Notes: generated by a model from the letters alone, not told the origin. DNA of 64,000 nt from Heliomarina baculiformis (GCF_019966545.1 NZ_JAIMIC010000002.1:434001-498000); one strand, 5' to 3'. Positions 52,315 to 61,674 are shown, counted from the stretch's first letter. Numbers and translations: made by a program.

Positions 52315-52878
52315 ATGCCCAAGATCAACGGAAATGAAATTCGTCCTGGAAACGTTCTCGAGCATAACGATGCGCTCTGGACGGCGGTTAAAGTGGACCA
52401 CGTCAAACCCGGTAAAGGTGGCGCGTTCGCACAGGTCGAACTGCGCAACATCCGCAACGGTTCGAAGCTGAACGAACGCTTTCGCAGCGCGGACAAGGTC
52501 GAGCGTGTACGGCTCGAGCAAAAAGATCAGCAGTTCCTCTATGAATCCGACGGTATGCTGGTCTTCATGAACACAGAGACCTACGAACAGGTTGAATTGC
52601 CTTCGGAAATTCTCGGTGATCGGCGTCCGTTCCTGCAGGATGGCATGACCATTGTCGTCGAATTCCACGAAGAAGAGGCGCTCAACGCCACCCTGCCGCA
52701 AAAGGTGGTCTGCAAGGTTGTCGAAACCGAGCCGGTGGTCAAAGGTCAGACTGCAGCGAACTCTTTCAAACCTGCCGTGCTGGACAATGGCGTCAAGGTC
52801 ATGGTGCCTCCCTTCGTCGGTCAGGACGAAGACATCGTGGTTAACACCGAAACCATGGAATACACAGAACGCGCGTGA
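52315..52878 (+). CDS. efp: Translation elongation factor P
   Basis: 187 residues. Three beta-barrel domains in the usual order. Lys34 in PGKGGAF is the position that is beta-lysylated or otherwise modified in EF-P and rescues ribosomes stalled on polyproline. GAAGG precedes the ATG. Upstream in-frame codons are rejected because they break the family N-terminus [12 protein letters not shown]. Confidence 0.97.
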   Translation: MPKINGNEIRPGNVLEHNDALWTAVKVDHVKPGKGGAFAQVELRNIRNGSKLNERFRSADKVERVRLEQKDQQFLYESDGMLVFMNTETYEQVELPSEILGDRRPFLQDGMTIVVEFHEEEALNATLPQKVVCKVVETEPVVKGQTAANSFKPAVLDNGVKVMVPPFVGQDEDIVVNTETMEYTERA

Positions 52879-52897
52879 CGTTTTGTCTCACGCGCGT
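52869..52897. terminator. Strong inverted repeat over the efp stop codon
   Basis: Perfect 10-base arms ACGCGCGTGA and TCACGCGCGT around the loop cgttttgtc. The left arm includes the last Ala codon and the TGA of efp. No T-run follows on either strand, so it may protect the mRNA 3' end or work as a weak terminator between the convergent efp and the secreted-protein gene. Confidence 0.55.
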
Positions 52898-52915
52898 CTG
52901 AGGGTTCTACAGCGA

Positions 52916-53503
52916 TCAGGTTGAGCGAAGCAGCGTCTTGTTCGACCCGATCGCTTCGGCGATACGCGTGTAATGCAGCTTCTTGCCGGTGTCATCATCC
53001 GGAGTCCGCAGGAGAAGTGTCTCGGTGTTCTGCAAAATCGCTTCGGCCTGCTGGTTCACGCTCGCCTGAGAGTCGGCGCGGACCGCCGTAAGAGGACGGG
53101 TGGTCGCCTGCGGGGAAGACCCACCGGTGGAAACGTTTTGTCTGGGCTTGCTGCTGTCTCGGTTTTTGCGCGCCAGATTGGCCATATCCTGTGAGGTCTG
53201 GTTCAGGACTTCCTTTATTTCCTCGTAATCTGTATCTTGCGGAATATCTGCCGCCATCTTGCCGATCCGCTCGGCAAGACAATCCACGCGATACGCCGAA
53301 TCGAGCGCGCCACAAAAATTGCTCGCAGCGCTGAGCGACCCCACGATCACATCCGTGAACCGGCTTGAGCCGAACCCGCCAGCCGGAACTACAAAGGTTA
53401 CCACGCCTCCGACAGGAGCCTGTGCGTGAACCAGAGTGGGAAGGGGCAGGACAATAGCGCCCGCAGCCATCAGTTTAATCGAAAAGCGGCTGAATGGTTT
53501 CAT
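52916..53503 (-). CDS. Secreted hypothetical protein
   Basis: 195 residues with a signal peptide (positive start, hydrophobic core, cleavage after VHA near residue 27). The mature part has two Cys (FCGALDS and VDCLAER) that could form a disulfide, then helical segments and a Ser/Thr/Gln-rich linker. Not recognised as a known family. It is divergent from the small exported protein at 53731 across a 227-base gap. Confidence 0.7.
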   Translation of the reverse strand: MKPFSRFSIKLMAAGAIVLPLPTLVHAQAPVGGVVTFVVPAGGFGSSRFTDVIVGSLSAASNFCGALDSAYRVDCLAERIGKMAADIPQDTDYEEIKEVLNQTSQDMANLARKNRDSSKPRQNVSTGGSSPQATTRPLTAVRADSQASVNQQAEAILQNTETLLLRTPDDDTGKKLHYTRIAEAIGSNKTLLRST

Positions 53504-53730
53504 GAGTAATCTCCCTAAAACATGATTGAAGCGTAATTGACGTGAACCTGACAGCGCCAGACGCTTCCGTCTCGGAAAGAATGTAGATGGATTCCTGCCC
53601 CTGCGTCAAAGAATTGGAGACTTTGCCTCATTCTTGCGAGACGCCGTTGAAAAACCTCTTCCTCTGCGTCAACATCGGCGAATGAAAAGCGATTTGTTCA
53701 GCTTGAAGTTTACCTCTCAGGGGTGAGAAT

Positions 53731-54108
53731 ATGAAACTACACTTGATTATTTTCTGCGCGGCGGCAATGGCGGCCTTTTCACCGGCTCCGGCCAAGGCTC
53801 AGGTCGTGGAGGCGGCAACCGCCGAAGCGCGCGCCCGACTTGCCTGTGGCAGCGGAACACTTGTGTCGGCGCAATACATTGGCGGCGGCCAGTTGCAGGT
53901 GACATGCTCGCAGCAGAGCTCCCAAAGTCAGACACAGCAAGCTACGACGGCGGAAACGGCTCTTGCAGGAACCGGACTTACAACTCCCGTCGCTGTTGGC
54001 GTGCTGGCGGGCTTGACGGTTATTGGCATCGTGTCCGGGTCAGACGATGACGCTGTGGGGACAGGCACGACCACCACAACAAGGACCGGACAAGTTTTCG
54101 CAAGGTAG
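53731..54108 (+). CDS. Small exported protein with C-terminal hydrophobic segment
   Basis: 125 residues. Signal peptide ending at AKAQ (about residue 24), two Cys (LACGSG and VTCSQQ) 22 residues apart, a Gln/Ser/Thr-rich stretch, then a hydrophobic segment (TPVAVGVLAGLTVIGIVSG) before an Asp/Thr-rich tail. This looks like a periplasmic or membrane-tethered protein of unknown function. The stop lies 4 bases from the convergent ygfZ stop. Confidence 0.65.
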   Translation: MKLHLIIFCAAAMAAFSPAPAKAQVVEAATAEARARLACGSGTLVSAQYIGGGQLQVTCSQQSSQSQTQQATTAETALAGTGLTTPVAVGVLAGLTVIGIVSGSDDDAVGTGTTTTTRTGQVFAR

Positions 54109-54112
54109 CTGC

Positions 54113-54847
54113 TTACGATACTGAGATTTTCGCGTCGCCAGCGTCCATTTCGTCCGCGACGCGATCAAATCTCAGGTAAGCAATGGCTTTGTCGCCGGCT
54201 TGCGTGAAAAGCGTTCCGACCGATTTTCCATTTGCCGTGATTTCGCTGCCGATTGGCGCATCTCCTGAAATGCGGACTTGCTTCAACCCCTTGCGCAACT
54301 CGGTCTTGTGCTTCATGCGCGCTGTGACTTCCTGTCCCACATAGCAGCCCTTGCGGAAATCCACCCCGTTCAGATCCTGAAGCCTCGCTTCGAGGATGAA
54401 CGTATCCGGAGTCAATTCGATGCCGCTCGCGGGGATGCAATGTTCGACCCGGATGGCATCCCAGTCCGAACCGTCATCACTTTCCTCTCCCTCACGATAG
54501 GCGCGCCAGCCCATGGCAGGGTGCCGGGGGTCGGGCAACGCGTCCTCTGACATTTCGCCTGTGCCACGCACCACTGACAGTGTCGTCGGTTCAAAGCTGA
54601 CCTTCGAGCGCAGTTTGTACATCGTCAAACGCCGGATGATGTCGTCTGCCTGCTCTTCTGCAAGATCCAGTAGCACGCCATCGCCTTGCTTTTTCAAGAA
54701 AAAGTCTCCAAGGTATTTCCCTTGCGGAGTCAGCAGCGCGGCATAGACCAGACCCGCATCGATCTTGGTGACGTCGTTCGTCACCAAACCCTGTAGGAAA
54801 TCGATTGTTTCCGGCCCGCTAAGCCTAATTACACGGCGAGTCGCCAT
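54113..54847 (-). CDS. ygfZ: Folate-binding Fe-S cluster protein YgfZ
   Basis: 244 residues. The family signature KGCYVGQEVTARM is intact, including the Cys. The fold is that of the GcvT aminomethyltransferase; YgfZ helps with maintenance of certain Fe-S enzymes such as MiaB in a folate-dependent way. Slightly shorter than E. coli YgfZ (326), as usual in alphaproteobacteria. Confidence 0.9.
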   Translation of the reverse strand: MATRRVIRLSGPETIDFLQGLVTNDVTKIDAGLVYAALLTPQGKYLGDFFLKKQGDGVLLDLAEEQADDIIRRLTMYKLRSKVSFEPTTLSVVRGTGEMSEDALPDPRHPAMGWRAYREGEESDDGSDWDAIRVEHCIPASGIELTPDTFILEARLQDLNGVDFRKGCYVGQEVTARMKHKTELRKGLKQVRISGDAPIGSEITANGKSVGTLFTQAGDKAIAYLRFDRVADEMDAGDAKISVS

Positions 54848-54885
54848 AAAACTGCTCCTTGTGTCTTTGGGAATGTCATATAGGT

Positions 54886-55596
54886 ATGGACACGGAATTA
54901 AACAGGGGAAGCCTTTTGACTGCGCACATCAGCGTCCTGATTCCAACCTTGAACGCGGAAAAGACTCTTCCCATCAGCCTTCAGGCGTTGATGGAAGGGC
55001 TGACGGCGGGATTGATCCGCGAACTGATCATTAGCGACGGCGGTTCGACGGATGCGACTTGCCGCATCGCCGATGACGTCGGGGCGACGCTTGTCACGGG
55101 GCCGGCATCGCGTGGCGGTCAGCTGAAAAGAGGCGCCGACATCGCCAAAGGCCGTTGGCTACTTGTTCTCCATGCGGATACCGAGCTTGAAAAAGGCTGG
55201 TCGCGTGAGGTTTCCGATTACCTCGAAGCTGAAGACTCGCCCGCGTATTTCAAGCTGGCTTTTCGCGCGCGCGGGATGATGCCTAAATGGGTGGCAGGCT
55301 GGGCCAATCTCAGGTCTGCATTGTTCGGCTTGCCCTATGGCGATCAGGGCCTGCTGATTTCGATAGACGAATACAGGCGCGCTGGCGGGTATCCCGATCA
55401 ACCGCTTATGGAAGACGTCGCTCTGGTTCGTGCTCTGAATCGGCGCCCCGTCGGCCTGCCGGTGCTGGCGACAACCGCGGCGGACCGGTACCGCCGCAAT
55501 GGCTGGATGCGGCGCGGAGCCCGGAATATCTGGACGCTCAGCCGTTACCTTGCCGGCGCCGACCCCGAGGTGCTGGCGCAGGCTTACAGGCGCTGA
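54886..55596 (+). CDS. Family 2 glycosyltransferase, TIGR04283 type
   Basis: 236 residues from the ATG at 54886; a TTG at 54916 behind GGGGAAG is an alternative nearer the fold start. The GT-A motifs HISVLIPTLNAEKTL, ISDGGSTDAT and LLVLHADTEL (DxD-like) are present. This short type lacks membrane anchors and is often found next to radical-SAM/selenodomain genes, which are not seen here. Acceptor unknown. Divergent from ygfZ with a 38-base gap. Confidence 0.85.
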   Translation: MDTELNRGSLLTAHISVLIPTLNAEKTLPISLQALMEGLTAGLIRELIISDGGSTDATCRIADDVGATLVTGPASRGGQLKRGADIAKGRWLLVLHADTELEKGWSREVSDYLEAEDSPAYFKLAFRARGMMPKWVAGWANLRSALFGLPYGDQGLLISIDEYRRAGGYPDQPLMEDVALVRALNRRPVGLPVLATTAADRYRRNGWMRRGARNIWTLSRYLAGADPEVLAQAYRR

Positions 55597-57453
55597 TTAT
55601 CCGAACAGGACCCGCCCAAGACGGCGGAAGATCGATGGTGGTCGATCCTCGTTGTTTGGCGCGCGGGCCCGAAGCGCTGCTGTGCCAATCGGATCTATGA
55701 TCGTTTTTCCATCCTGGAACTGCAGGCGGTAGAGATCCGCATAAGTGCCACCGCGCGCCAGCAATTCGTCATGGGTGCCTTCGTCAATGACCTGACCGCG
55801 ATCCATCACAATGATCTTGTCTGCGTTTCGGATTGTAGAGAGCCGATGCGCGATGACCAGTGTTGTCCGGCCTCCGGCAAGCTTGTCCAATGCACTCTGC
55901 ACCACTTTCTCGGACTGCGCATCCAGCGCACTGGTCGCTTCGTCCAGCAGCAGGATCGGCGTGTCACGCAGCAAGGCGCGCGCGATTACGACCCGCTGCC
56001 GCTGCCCACCAGAAAGAGCAGAGCCGCGCGGCCCCACTTCGGTTTCCAGACCATTCGGCAGTTTGGGCAGGAAGTCGGAAACATGCGCCGCATCGAGGAC
56101 CTTCTTCAGTTCTTCGTCGCTGACGTCGGTTCGGCCCAGCAATATGTTTTCCCGAAGCGTTTCGTCGAAAAGCAGCGCTTCTTGGCTGACAACCGAGAAC
56201 AACCCGCGAAGATCTTCCATGCGCATCCGGCGCACCTCTGCATCCCCAATCTTCACGGACCCGGTTTGCGGATCGACAAGACGTGTCAGCAAATTGAAAA
56301 TGGTGGATTTGCCTGCACCCGAGGCGCCGACAAGCGCAGTGGTCTTGCCTGCCTCGGCCTTAAGTGAGAGATCCCGAAGCACCGGGGCGTCCCCGTAGCT
56401 AAGCGACACGTGCTCAAGATTGATGGGCGGCAATTCTTTTGGCGGTTCAACCGGGTCACTCGGTTCCTGTACCAGGATCGGCGCGTCCATCAGTTCTTTC
56501 AGTCGCTCCAGCGCTGCCGCGGCGGCCTGCCAGACACCGCTTACGGCGGCCAGACGGCGCATCGGGTCAAACGCAAGGCCAATCGCGGTAAAAAAGCTCA
56601 TGAATTCACCGACGGTCTTGTCGCCTTCGATGATTTCGGCACCGCCATAAAGCAGCACGCCCATGAAACCGACGCCGGCCATGATATCGACCATCGCGGT
56701 AATCACGGCAGTACCGAATGACGCACGGATTTCCGAGCGAACGAAAGTATCCGTGTGCCTTTTGAAACGACCGGCCTGATATCCCTCAAGCGAGTTCAGC
56801 TTAATCGGCACGATGCCGTGGAAAATCTCGTCCAGACGCGTCGCAAGGGCCGCACCAAGGTCGCGCGCCTGCGAGGACTTCTTGCGCACATATCGTTGTG
56901 CGACGCCGATGGGCAGCATGAGCAAAGGCAACCCGACCAACATGACGGCCGTCCAGCGCCAGTCGATATTGACCGCAACACCGATCAGGATGACCAGCGA
57001 GATAGCATCGCGCCCTGCACCCGTGACGATCGCCTTCCAGACTTCGTTCACCGCCGTCACATCCGACTGCACCCGCTGAATCAGAAAACCCGGCGGATGC
57101 GTCTGGTGAAATGACGTGTCCTGCCGGATCAGACGCTTGACGAGATCAAGCCGCAGCGCGGCGGCGGTCAGCTGGGAAATACGCGTCAGAAGGACCTTCT
57201 GGCACATGCCGGAAAGGCCGCGCATGCAGAAGATCAAAAGAAACGTCACGCTGACCCAGCCTAGCGCCGACGTATTTCCCGCGACGAACACAAGGTCGAA
57301 CATCGGCTTCATCATGTAGCTGACCGCACCGACCATGCTGCCTTCGATCAGCATGAAAATGATGGCGAGCGAGAGCATCGGAATATGATGACGAAGATAG
57401 CCACGCCAGAGCCAGCCCATAAGCTCACGTGCAGATTTGTGTGGACGGCTCAT
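55597..57453 (-). CDS. ABC exporter, MsbA/lipid-A or multidrug type
   Basis: 618 residues, one half-transporter: six membrane helices (about 20-310) then the ATPase. Walker A is GASGAGKSTIF, signature LSGGQRQRVVIARAL, Walker B ILLLDEATSALD, His switch VIAHRLSTI. It works as a homodimer. The layout is like MsbA or a lipid-linked oligosaccharide flippase. The convergent glycosyltransferase ends one base before its stop, which may hint at envelope glycan export. Substrate not assigned. Confidence 0.92.
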   Translation of the reverse strand: MSRPHKSARELMGWLWRGYLRHHIPMLSLAIIFMLIEGSMVGAVSYMMKPMFDLVFVAGNTSALGWVSVTFLLIFCMRGLSGMCQKVLLTRISQLTAAALRLDLVKRLIRQDTSFHQTHPPGFLIQRVQSDVTAVNEVWKAIVTGAGRDAISLVILIGVAVNIDWRWTAVMLVGLPLLMLPIGVAQRYVRKKSSQARDLGAALATRLDEIFHGIVPIKLNSLEGYQAGRFKRHTDTFVRSEIRASFGTAVITAMVDIMAGVGFMGVLLYGGAEIIEGDKTVGEFMSFFTAIGLAFDPMRRLAAVSGVWQAAAAALERLKELMDAPILVQEPSDPVEPPKELPPINLEHVSLSYGDAPVLRDLSLKAEAGKTTALVGASGAGKSTIFNLLTRLVDPQTGSVKIGDAEVRRMRMEDLRGLFSVVSQEALLFDETLRENILLGRTDVSDEELKKVLDAAHVSDFLPKLPNGLETEVGPRGSALSGGQRQRVVIARALLRDTPILLLDEATSALDAQSEKVVQSALDKLAGGRTTLVIAHRLSTIRNADKIIVMDRGQVIDEGTHDELLARGGTYADLYRLQFQDGKTIIDPIGTAALRARAPNNEDRPPSIFRRLGRVLFG

Positions 57454-57609
57454 TCGTGCGCCTTCGGATCTTTGGAAGTCATCGATATGTCCTTACGTGT
57501 AGCGGGCCGTTTACGTGTCGCTGGTTCTTGGTGCAAGTCCGCAGCTTTGCCGCATTGACGCCGGGCCGGGGCTGACTAGGGTGGGGCGAAATCGATTACG
57601 GACTTTACC

Positions 57610-58818
57610 ATGAACAAAGAATCCTCGCTGGCGCAAGGGCGCGAGTACCTGGCAATACCGGGCCCGTCCGTTATTCCGGATGTAGTTCTACAGGCGATGC
57701 ACAGGCCCGCACCGAACATCTATGCCGGTGCTCTCGTCGAAATGACCCATTCGATCGTACCCGATCTCAAGCGCGTGGCGCGCACCGAGCATTACGTTGC
57801 GATGTATATCTCTAATGGTCACGGCGCGTGGGAAGCGGCGCTGTCGAATGTGCTTTCGCCGGGCGAAACCGTTTACGTGCCGTCGACAGGACGTTTCGGC
57901 CAAGGCTGGGCCGACATGGCGCGTGGTTTGGGGATCGAGACCCGCGTGCAGGATTTCGGCAAGGCGAGCCCCTTCGATCTTGAAAAAGTCCGCGAGACGC
58001 TTTCCGCAGACAAGGGCCATGAGATCAAGGCGGTGATGGCGACGCATGTGGATACGTCCAGCTCTGTTCGCAACGATATTGCCGGTCTTCGCCGCACCCT
58101 CGACGAAATCGGGCATCCGGCGTTGCTCATGGTGGACTGCATCGCGTCGCTTGGCTGCGACCCGTTCGAAATGGACGAATGGGGCGTCGATGTCATGGTG
58201 GCAGGATGCCAGAAAGGTCTGATGGTTCCTCCGGGAATGAGCTTTGTTTTCTTCAACGACAAGGCCGATGAGGTGCGGACACAAATGCCGCGCGTAAGCC
58301 GGTACTGGGATTGGACACCCCGCGCCAAGCCAAAGGAATTCTACCAGCATTTCGGTGGGACTGCCCCTACGCATCATCTATATGGCTTGCGTGCCGCGCT
58401 TGATCTCATTCACGAAGAGGGGGTCGAAAAAGTCTGGGCACGCCACGAACGGCTGGCCCGGGCGATCTGGGCGGCGTGTGACGCCTGGTCAAGCGAAGGG
58501 CCGTTGCGCCTGAACATCACAGATCCTGGCCTCCGCAGCCATGCGGTTACGGCGCTTCAACTGGGGGCACCGCACGGCACCGCCTTGCGCGACTGGCTGT
58601 CTTCGCAGGTCGGCCTGACACTTGGTATCGGGCTTGGTATGGCGGAACCCGGCGATCCGGCATGGCACGGTTTCTTCCGCCTCGGCCATATGGGACATAT
58701 CAACGGTCAGATGATCATGGGCCTGCTGGGCGGAATCGAGGCGGGCATGTGCGCGCTTGACATACCGCACGGTTCGGGCGCGCTCGGCGCGGCAGCCGCG
58801 GTAATTGCGGGCCGGTGA
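57610..58818 (+). CDS. Serine/alanine-glyoxylate aminotransferase-like protein
   Basis: 402 residues of the class V PLP aminotransferases. It begins EYLAIPGPSVIPDVVLQAM, has MYISNGHGAWEAALSN, the PLP ring Asp in MVDCIASLG, and the PLP lysine in AGCQKGLMVPPG. This is the SgaA/AgxT type, which moves amino groups between serine or alanine and glyoxylate in C1/photorespiratory-type metabolism. Single gene, divergent from the ABC exporter. Confidence 0.9.
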   Translation: MNKESSLAQGREYLAIPGPSVIPDVVLQAMHRPAPNIYAGALVEMTHSIVPDLKRVARTEHYVAMYISNGHGAWEAALSNVLSPGETVYVPSTGRFGQGWADMARGLGIETRVQDFGKASPFDLEKVRETLSADKGHEIKAVMATHVDTSSSVRNDIAGLRRTLDEIGHPALLMVDCIASLGCDPFEMDEWGVDVMVAGCQKGLMVPPGMSFVFFNDKADEVRTQMPRVSRYWDWTPRAKPKEFYQHFGGTAPTHHLYGLRAALDLIHEEGVEKVWARHERLARAIWAACDAWSSEGPLRLNITDPGLRSHAVTALQLGAPHGTALRDWLSSQVGLTLGIGLGMAEPGDPAWHGFFRLGHMGHINGQMIMGLLGGIEAGMCALDIPHGSGALGAAAAVIAGR

Positions 58819-58835
58819 GCTACGGGCCGAGGGGG

Positions 58836-59015
58836 TCAGTCATCTCCCTCGGCAAAACGACTGATTGCCTCATTCATTCCGAGACCCAGAAGAACGACTG
58901 GCACAAGTCCCCAGATCGCCCAGAGGGCAGTGAATATCCACATCAAGTTCAACCCAAGCATGGCCATGGCGGCAGTCGAAAAGTCGGGGGCGGTGCCTAA
59001 TTCGTGGTTGTACAT
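58836..59015 (-). CDS. Small membrane protein (59 residues)
   Basis: Read directly: begins MYNHELGTAPDFSTAAMAML and continues as one or two tight hydrophobic helices (MLGLNLMWIFTALWAIWGLV then PVVLLGLG), ending ISRFAEGDD. GGAG sits six bases before the ATG. It is 72 bases downstream of hisC on the same strand and convergent with the aminotransferase. No family recognised. Coding is supported by the ribosome site and amphipathic composition. Confidence 0.65.
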   Translation of the reverse strand: MYNHELGTAPDFSTAAMAMLGLNLMWIFTALWAIWGLVPVVLLGLGMNEAISRFAEGDD

Positions 59016-59087
59016 GATGACTCCGGCGCTGTTCGCGGCAGAGACTAGAGACGGGGTGATAATATTCGACTAAATCTAACGCGCGGC

Positions 59088-60209
59088 TTATTCTATTTCC
59101 GTGCTTTCCCGCGCGCGCTTTAATGCCTCTGGAAGAGCCTGCGCAAAAGCATCCAGATCGACCGGCCGACCGCAACTGACCCGGATGCAGCGATTTTGCG
59201 GCGCTGCAAAAGGCATGCGAACAAAAATTCCGCGAGAAACCAGCTCATTCAGTACCGCGCGGGCAAAGTCACCGTCCCTGCCACAGTCCACGGCGACGAA
59301 ATTCGTAGCAGACGGCAGCGCGTTCAATCCGTTGCGCCGGGCGATATCTCTTATGCGATCCCGTGCCGCCGAAACCTCGCTTTTCACATGGGCGAGCCAA
59401 TCCTTGTCCTGAATTGCGGCCAAGGCTCCGATCTGCGCGCTGCGGTTCATGCCAAAGTGGTTTCGGACCTTGTCAAACGCGGCGATCAATTCTGGTGCCG
59501 CCAGAGCATAGCCAACCCGCGCACCGGCCATCCCGTAAATCTTGGAAAATGTGCGCATGCGAATAAGTCGCGGATCGTCCGCGTCAGCGGGAAGGCTTGT
59601 CCCATCCGGGGCGCATTCTACATAGGCCTCGTCGACGATCATCAGACACCCTTCGGGCAGCGTATCAAGCGCCTTGTGAAGCTCCTGACCGGAGTGCCAG
59701 GTGCCCATCGGATTGTCGGGATTGGCGATATAAACCAGCTTTGCGCCAAGCTCAGCGGCCCTGGCGATGAGGGCCGAGGGATCTTCGCGATCATCACGGT
59801 AGGGGACCTTGTGCAGCGTGCCGCCATATCCGGTGACATGATAGTTGAATGTCGGATAGGCCCCGTCCGATGTAACAACGTGATCGCCTGGTCCGACAAC
59901 GAGACGGACAAGGTAGCCGAGGAGACCATCGATACCCTCGCCGACGATGACGTTTTCAGGGCGGACGTTGTTTTCCTCTGCTATCGCTGCGCGCAGATCG
60001 AAGCTTAGGGAATCGCCGTATTTCCAGATATCCGCATCCGCGTCCTGCATGGCAGAGATCGCTTTGGGCGAGGGGCCAAAGACGTTCTCGTTGGCGCCGA
60101 TCCTGGCGATGAAAGAAGCGCCTCTTTCGCGTTCATGAGTTTCCGGCCCGACAAAGGGAACAGAAGAAGGCAGCGAAGCGACGAGCGGTGTGTAACGCGG
60201 ATATGTCAT
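59088..60209 (-). CDS. hisC: Histidinol-phosphate aminotransferase
   Basis: 373 residues from MTYPRYTPLVASLPSSVPFV; the open frame extends far upstream, through the DUF454 gene, and is not coding there. PLP motifs: NENVFGPSPKAISAM, IANPDNPMGTWHS, the lysine in TFSKIYGMAGARVGY, and RVSCGRPVD with the substrate Arg. HisC-like enzymes also act on aromatic amino acids (this one is not beside other his genes), so broader specificity is possible. Confidence 0.88.
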   Translation of the reverse strand: MTYPRYTPLVASLPSSVPFVGPETHERERGASFIARIGANENVFGPSPKAISAMQDADADIWKYGDSLSFDLRAAIAEENNVRPENVIVGEGIDGLLGYLVRLVVGPGDHVVTSDGAYPTFNYHVTGYGGTLHKVPYRDDREDPSALIARAAELGAKLVYIANPDNPMGTWHSGQELHKALDTLPEGCLMIVDEAYVECAPDGTSLPADADDPRLIRMRTFSKIYGMAGARVGYALAAPELIAAFDKVRNHFGMNRSAQIGALAAIQDKDWLAHVKSEVSAARDRIRDIARRNGLNALPSATNFVAVDCGRDGDFARAVLNELVSRGIFVRMPFAAPQNRCIRVSCGRPVDLDAFAQALPEALKRARESTEIE

Positions 60210-60253
60210 GCCGGCACATAATCCGATGGCGTGGCGCTCGGCAAGATATCTGT

Positions 60254-60655
60254 TCAGCGGTTCGGTCGTGTGAGCACGTAAATCGCGCCAATTCCCATGA
60301 GAAAACCTTGTGCTGCAAGCGCGATGGGAGAGAGCCCAAGGAGGGCACTCGTAATGAATGTCGCAGCCATGATGGTGCAGGAGAAAATCTTGACTTTGGG
60401 CGGGATGGCCCCGGTTGCCTCCCAATCCTCGATCGAAGCGCGAAATCGGGGATGCGAGGTGATCCACGCGCGCAACCTTGGCGAGCCCTTGCCAAAACAG
60501 TAGGCCGCAAGAAGCACCAGTGGGGTTGTCGGCAGGACCGGCAGAAACGCCCCAATGATCCCGATGGCAAGCGCGATCAGACCCGCAGCTGTCCAGAGAT
60601 GCCGAACGTGCCGCGAATGATGAGCGTTGCTTTGGACGGGATCCATCTGTGTCAC
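60254..60655 (-). CDS. DUF454/YbaN family inner membrane protein
   Basis: 133 residues. Typical YbaN order: a double hydrophobic segment with GIIGAFLPVLPTTPLVLLAA, the soluble FGKGSPRLRAWITSHPRF, then two more helices. Function unknown. Directly upstream of hisC (44-base gap) on the same strand and divergent from the enoyl-CoA hydratase. Confidence 0.88.
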   Translation of the reverse strand: MTQMDPVQSNAHHSRHVRHLWTAAGLIALAIGIIGAFLPVLPTTPLVLLAAYCFGKGSPRLRAWITSHPRFRASIEDWEATGAIPPKVKIFSCTIMAATFITSALLGLSPIALAAQGFLMGIGAIYVLTRPNR

Positions 60656-60804
60656 GTTGGTTCTCTTTCTCGAAGCTGAAACCTAATACGCCGGGCTGAA
60701 TTGTAAACGCTGGCTCTCGGCCCGGGTTGTGCCGCAGGGTTTTTCTGGCGTCCCGGATCGGCAAAGGGCAGGGTGCCCGGGATTGCCATTCAAGGGAGGC
60801 CAGC

Positions 60805-61587
60805 ATGGCACGGGTATCCGTAAATTATGAAGATCACATTGCCAAAGTCACGCTGACGCGCGGTGATAAGATGAATGCACTCGATCCTGACATGATGGAG
60901 GCGATTGTCGCGGCAGGGCAGGAGGTCGCCCAGTCCGACGCGCGCGCTGTCGTCTTGTCTGGCGAGGGCAAGAGTTTCTGCGCCGGATTGGACATGGCAA
61001 GTTTTGGCACATTAGGGCAAGGCGATGTCGAAGGCAGGCTCATGGAACGCAGCCACCACGACGCGAACCTGTTTCAGGAAGTCGCCCTGATCTGGCGCCG
61101 TGTGCCCGTGCCGGTGATTGCCGCGTTGCAGGGTGCGGTCTACGGGGGCGGGATGCAGCTTGCGCTGGGGGCCGATATCCGCATCGCAGCACCGGACGCC
61201 AAACTTGCGATCATGGAGATGAAATGGGGCCTCGTGCCCGATATGGGTGGAATGGTTCTATTGCCGGAACTTGTCCGCTCCGATGTACTGCGCCAACTGA
61301 CCTATACGGCGGCGCCTGTCGGTGCCGAGCAGGCCGAACGCTGGGGGCTGGTCACGTCTCTCTCGGACAACCCGCTTGCGGCCGCAACCGATCTGGCGGC
61401 AGAAATCGCAAGCAAGAGCCCGAGTGCCATTCGTGGGGCGAAACGGCTGATCGAGCTTTGTGAAAGCCAGGACCGGAAAGAGGTTCTGCTGGCGGAATCC
61501 GCCGAACAAGCCAAGCTCATCGGCAAGCCGGAGCAAATGGAAGTCATCGCGGCCCAGATGCAGCGGCGCAAACCGGTGTTCGGTTAA
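60805..61587 (+). CDS. Enoyl-CoA hydratase/isomerase family protein
   Basis: 260 residues from an ATG with AGGGAGG upstream. Crotonase core: SGEGKSFCAGLDMASF (oxyanion hole) and LQGAVYGGGMQLALGADIRI. The second catalytic position reads GLVPDMGG, with Asp where hydratases often have Glu, and Met in place of the first Glu (GGGMQL). This suggests isomerase or another crotonase activity rather than classic hydration. Specific substrate unknown. Confidence 0.88.
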   Translation: MARVSVNYEDHIAKVTLTRGDKMNALDPDMMEAIVAAGQEVAQSDARAVVLSGEGKSFCAGLDMASFGTLGQGDVEGRLMERSHHDANLFQEVALIWRRVPVPVIAALQGAVYGGGMQLALGADIRIAAPDAKLAIMEMKWGLVPDMGGMVLLPELVRSDVLRQLTYTAAPVGAEQAERWGLVTSLSDNPLAAATDLAAEIASKSPSAIRGAKRLIELCESQDRKEVLLAESAEQAKLIGKPEQMEVIAAQMQRRKPVFG

Positions 61588-61674
61588 ATATTCAAGTTCT
61601 GATCGGTTCGATTGAGTTCCCCACCCTGCGCCTGCTGCAAGGCGGGGATTTCCGTATTTGGGACGAGAAGAAGA

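Noticed and set aside
59088-60806. 572-codon version of hisC
   Set aside because: The extra 199 N-terminal codons pass through the DUF454 gene and the gap and do not resemble an aminotransferase. The start at 60209 fits the family.
61612-61650. Possible terminator between the crotonase gene and valS (CCCC...GGGG stem)
   Set aside because: The stem pairs on the minus strand with one G-U, but the loop is long and no T-run follows.
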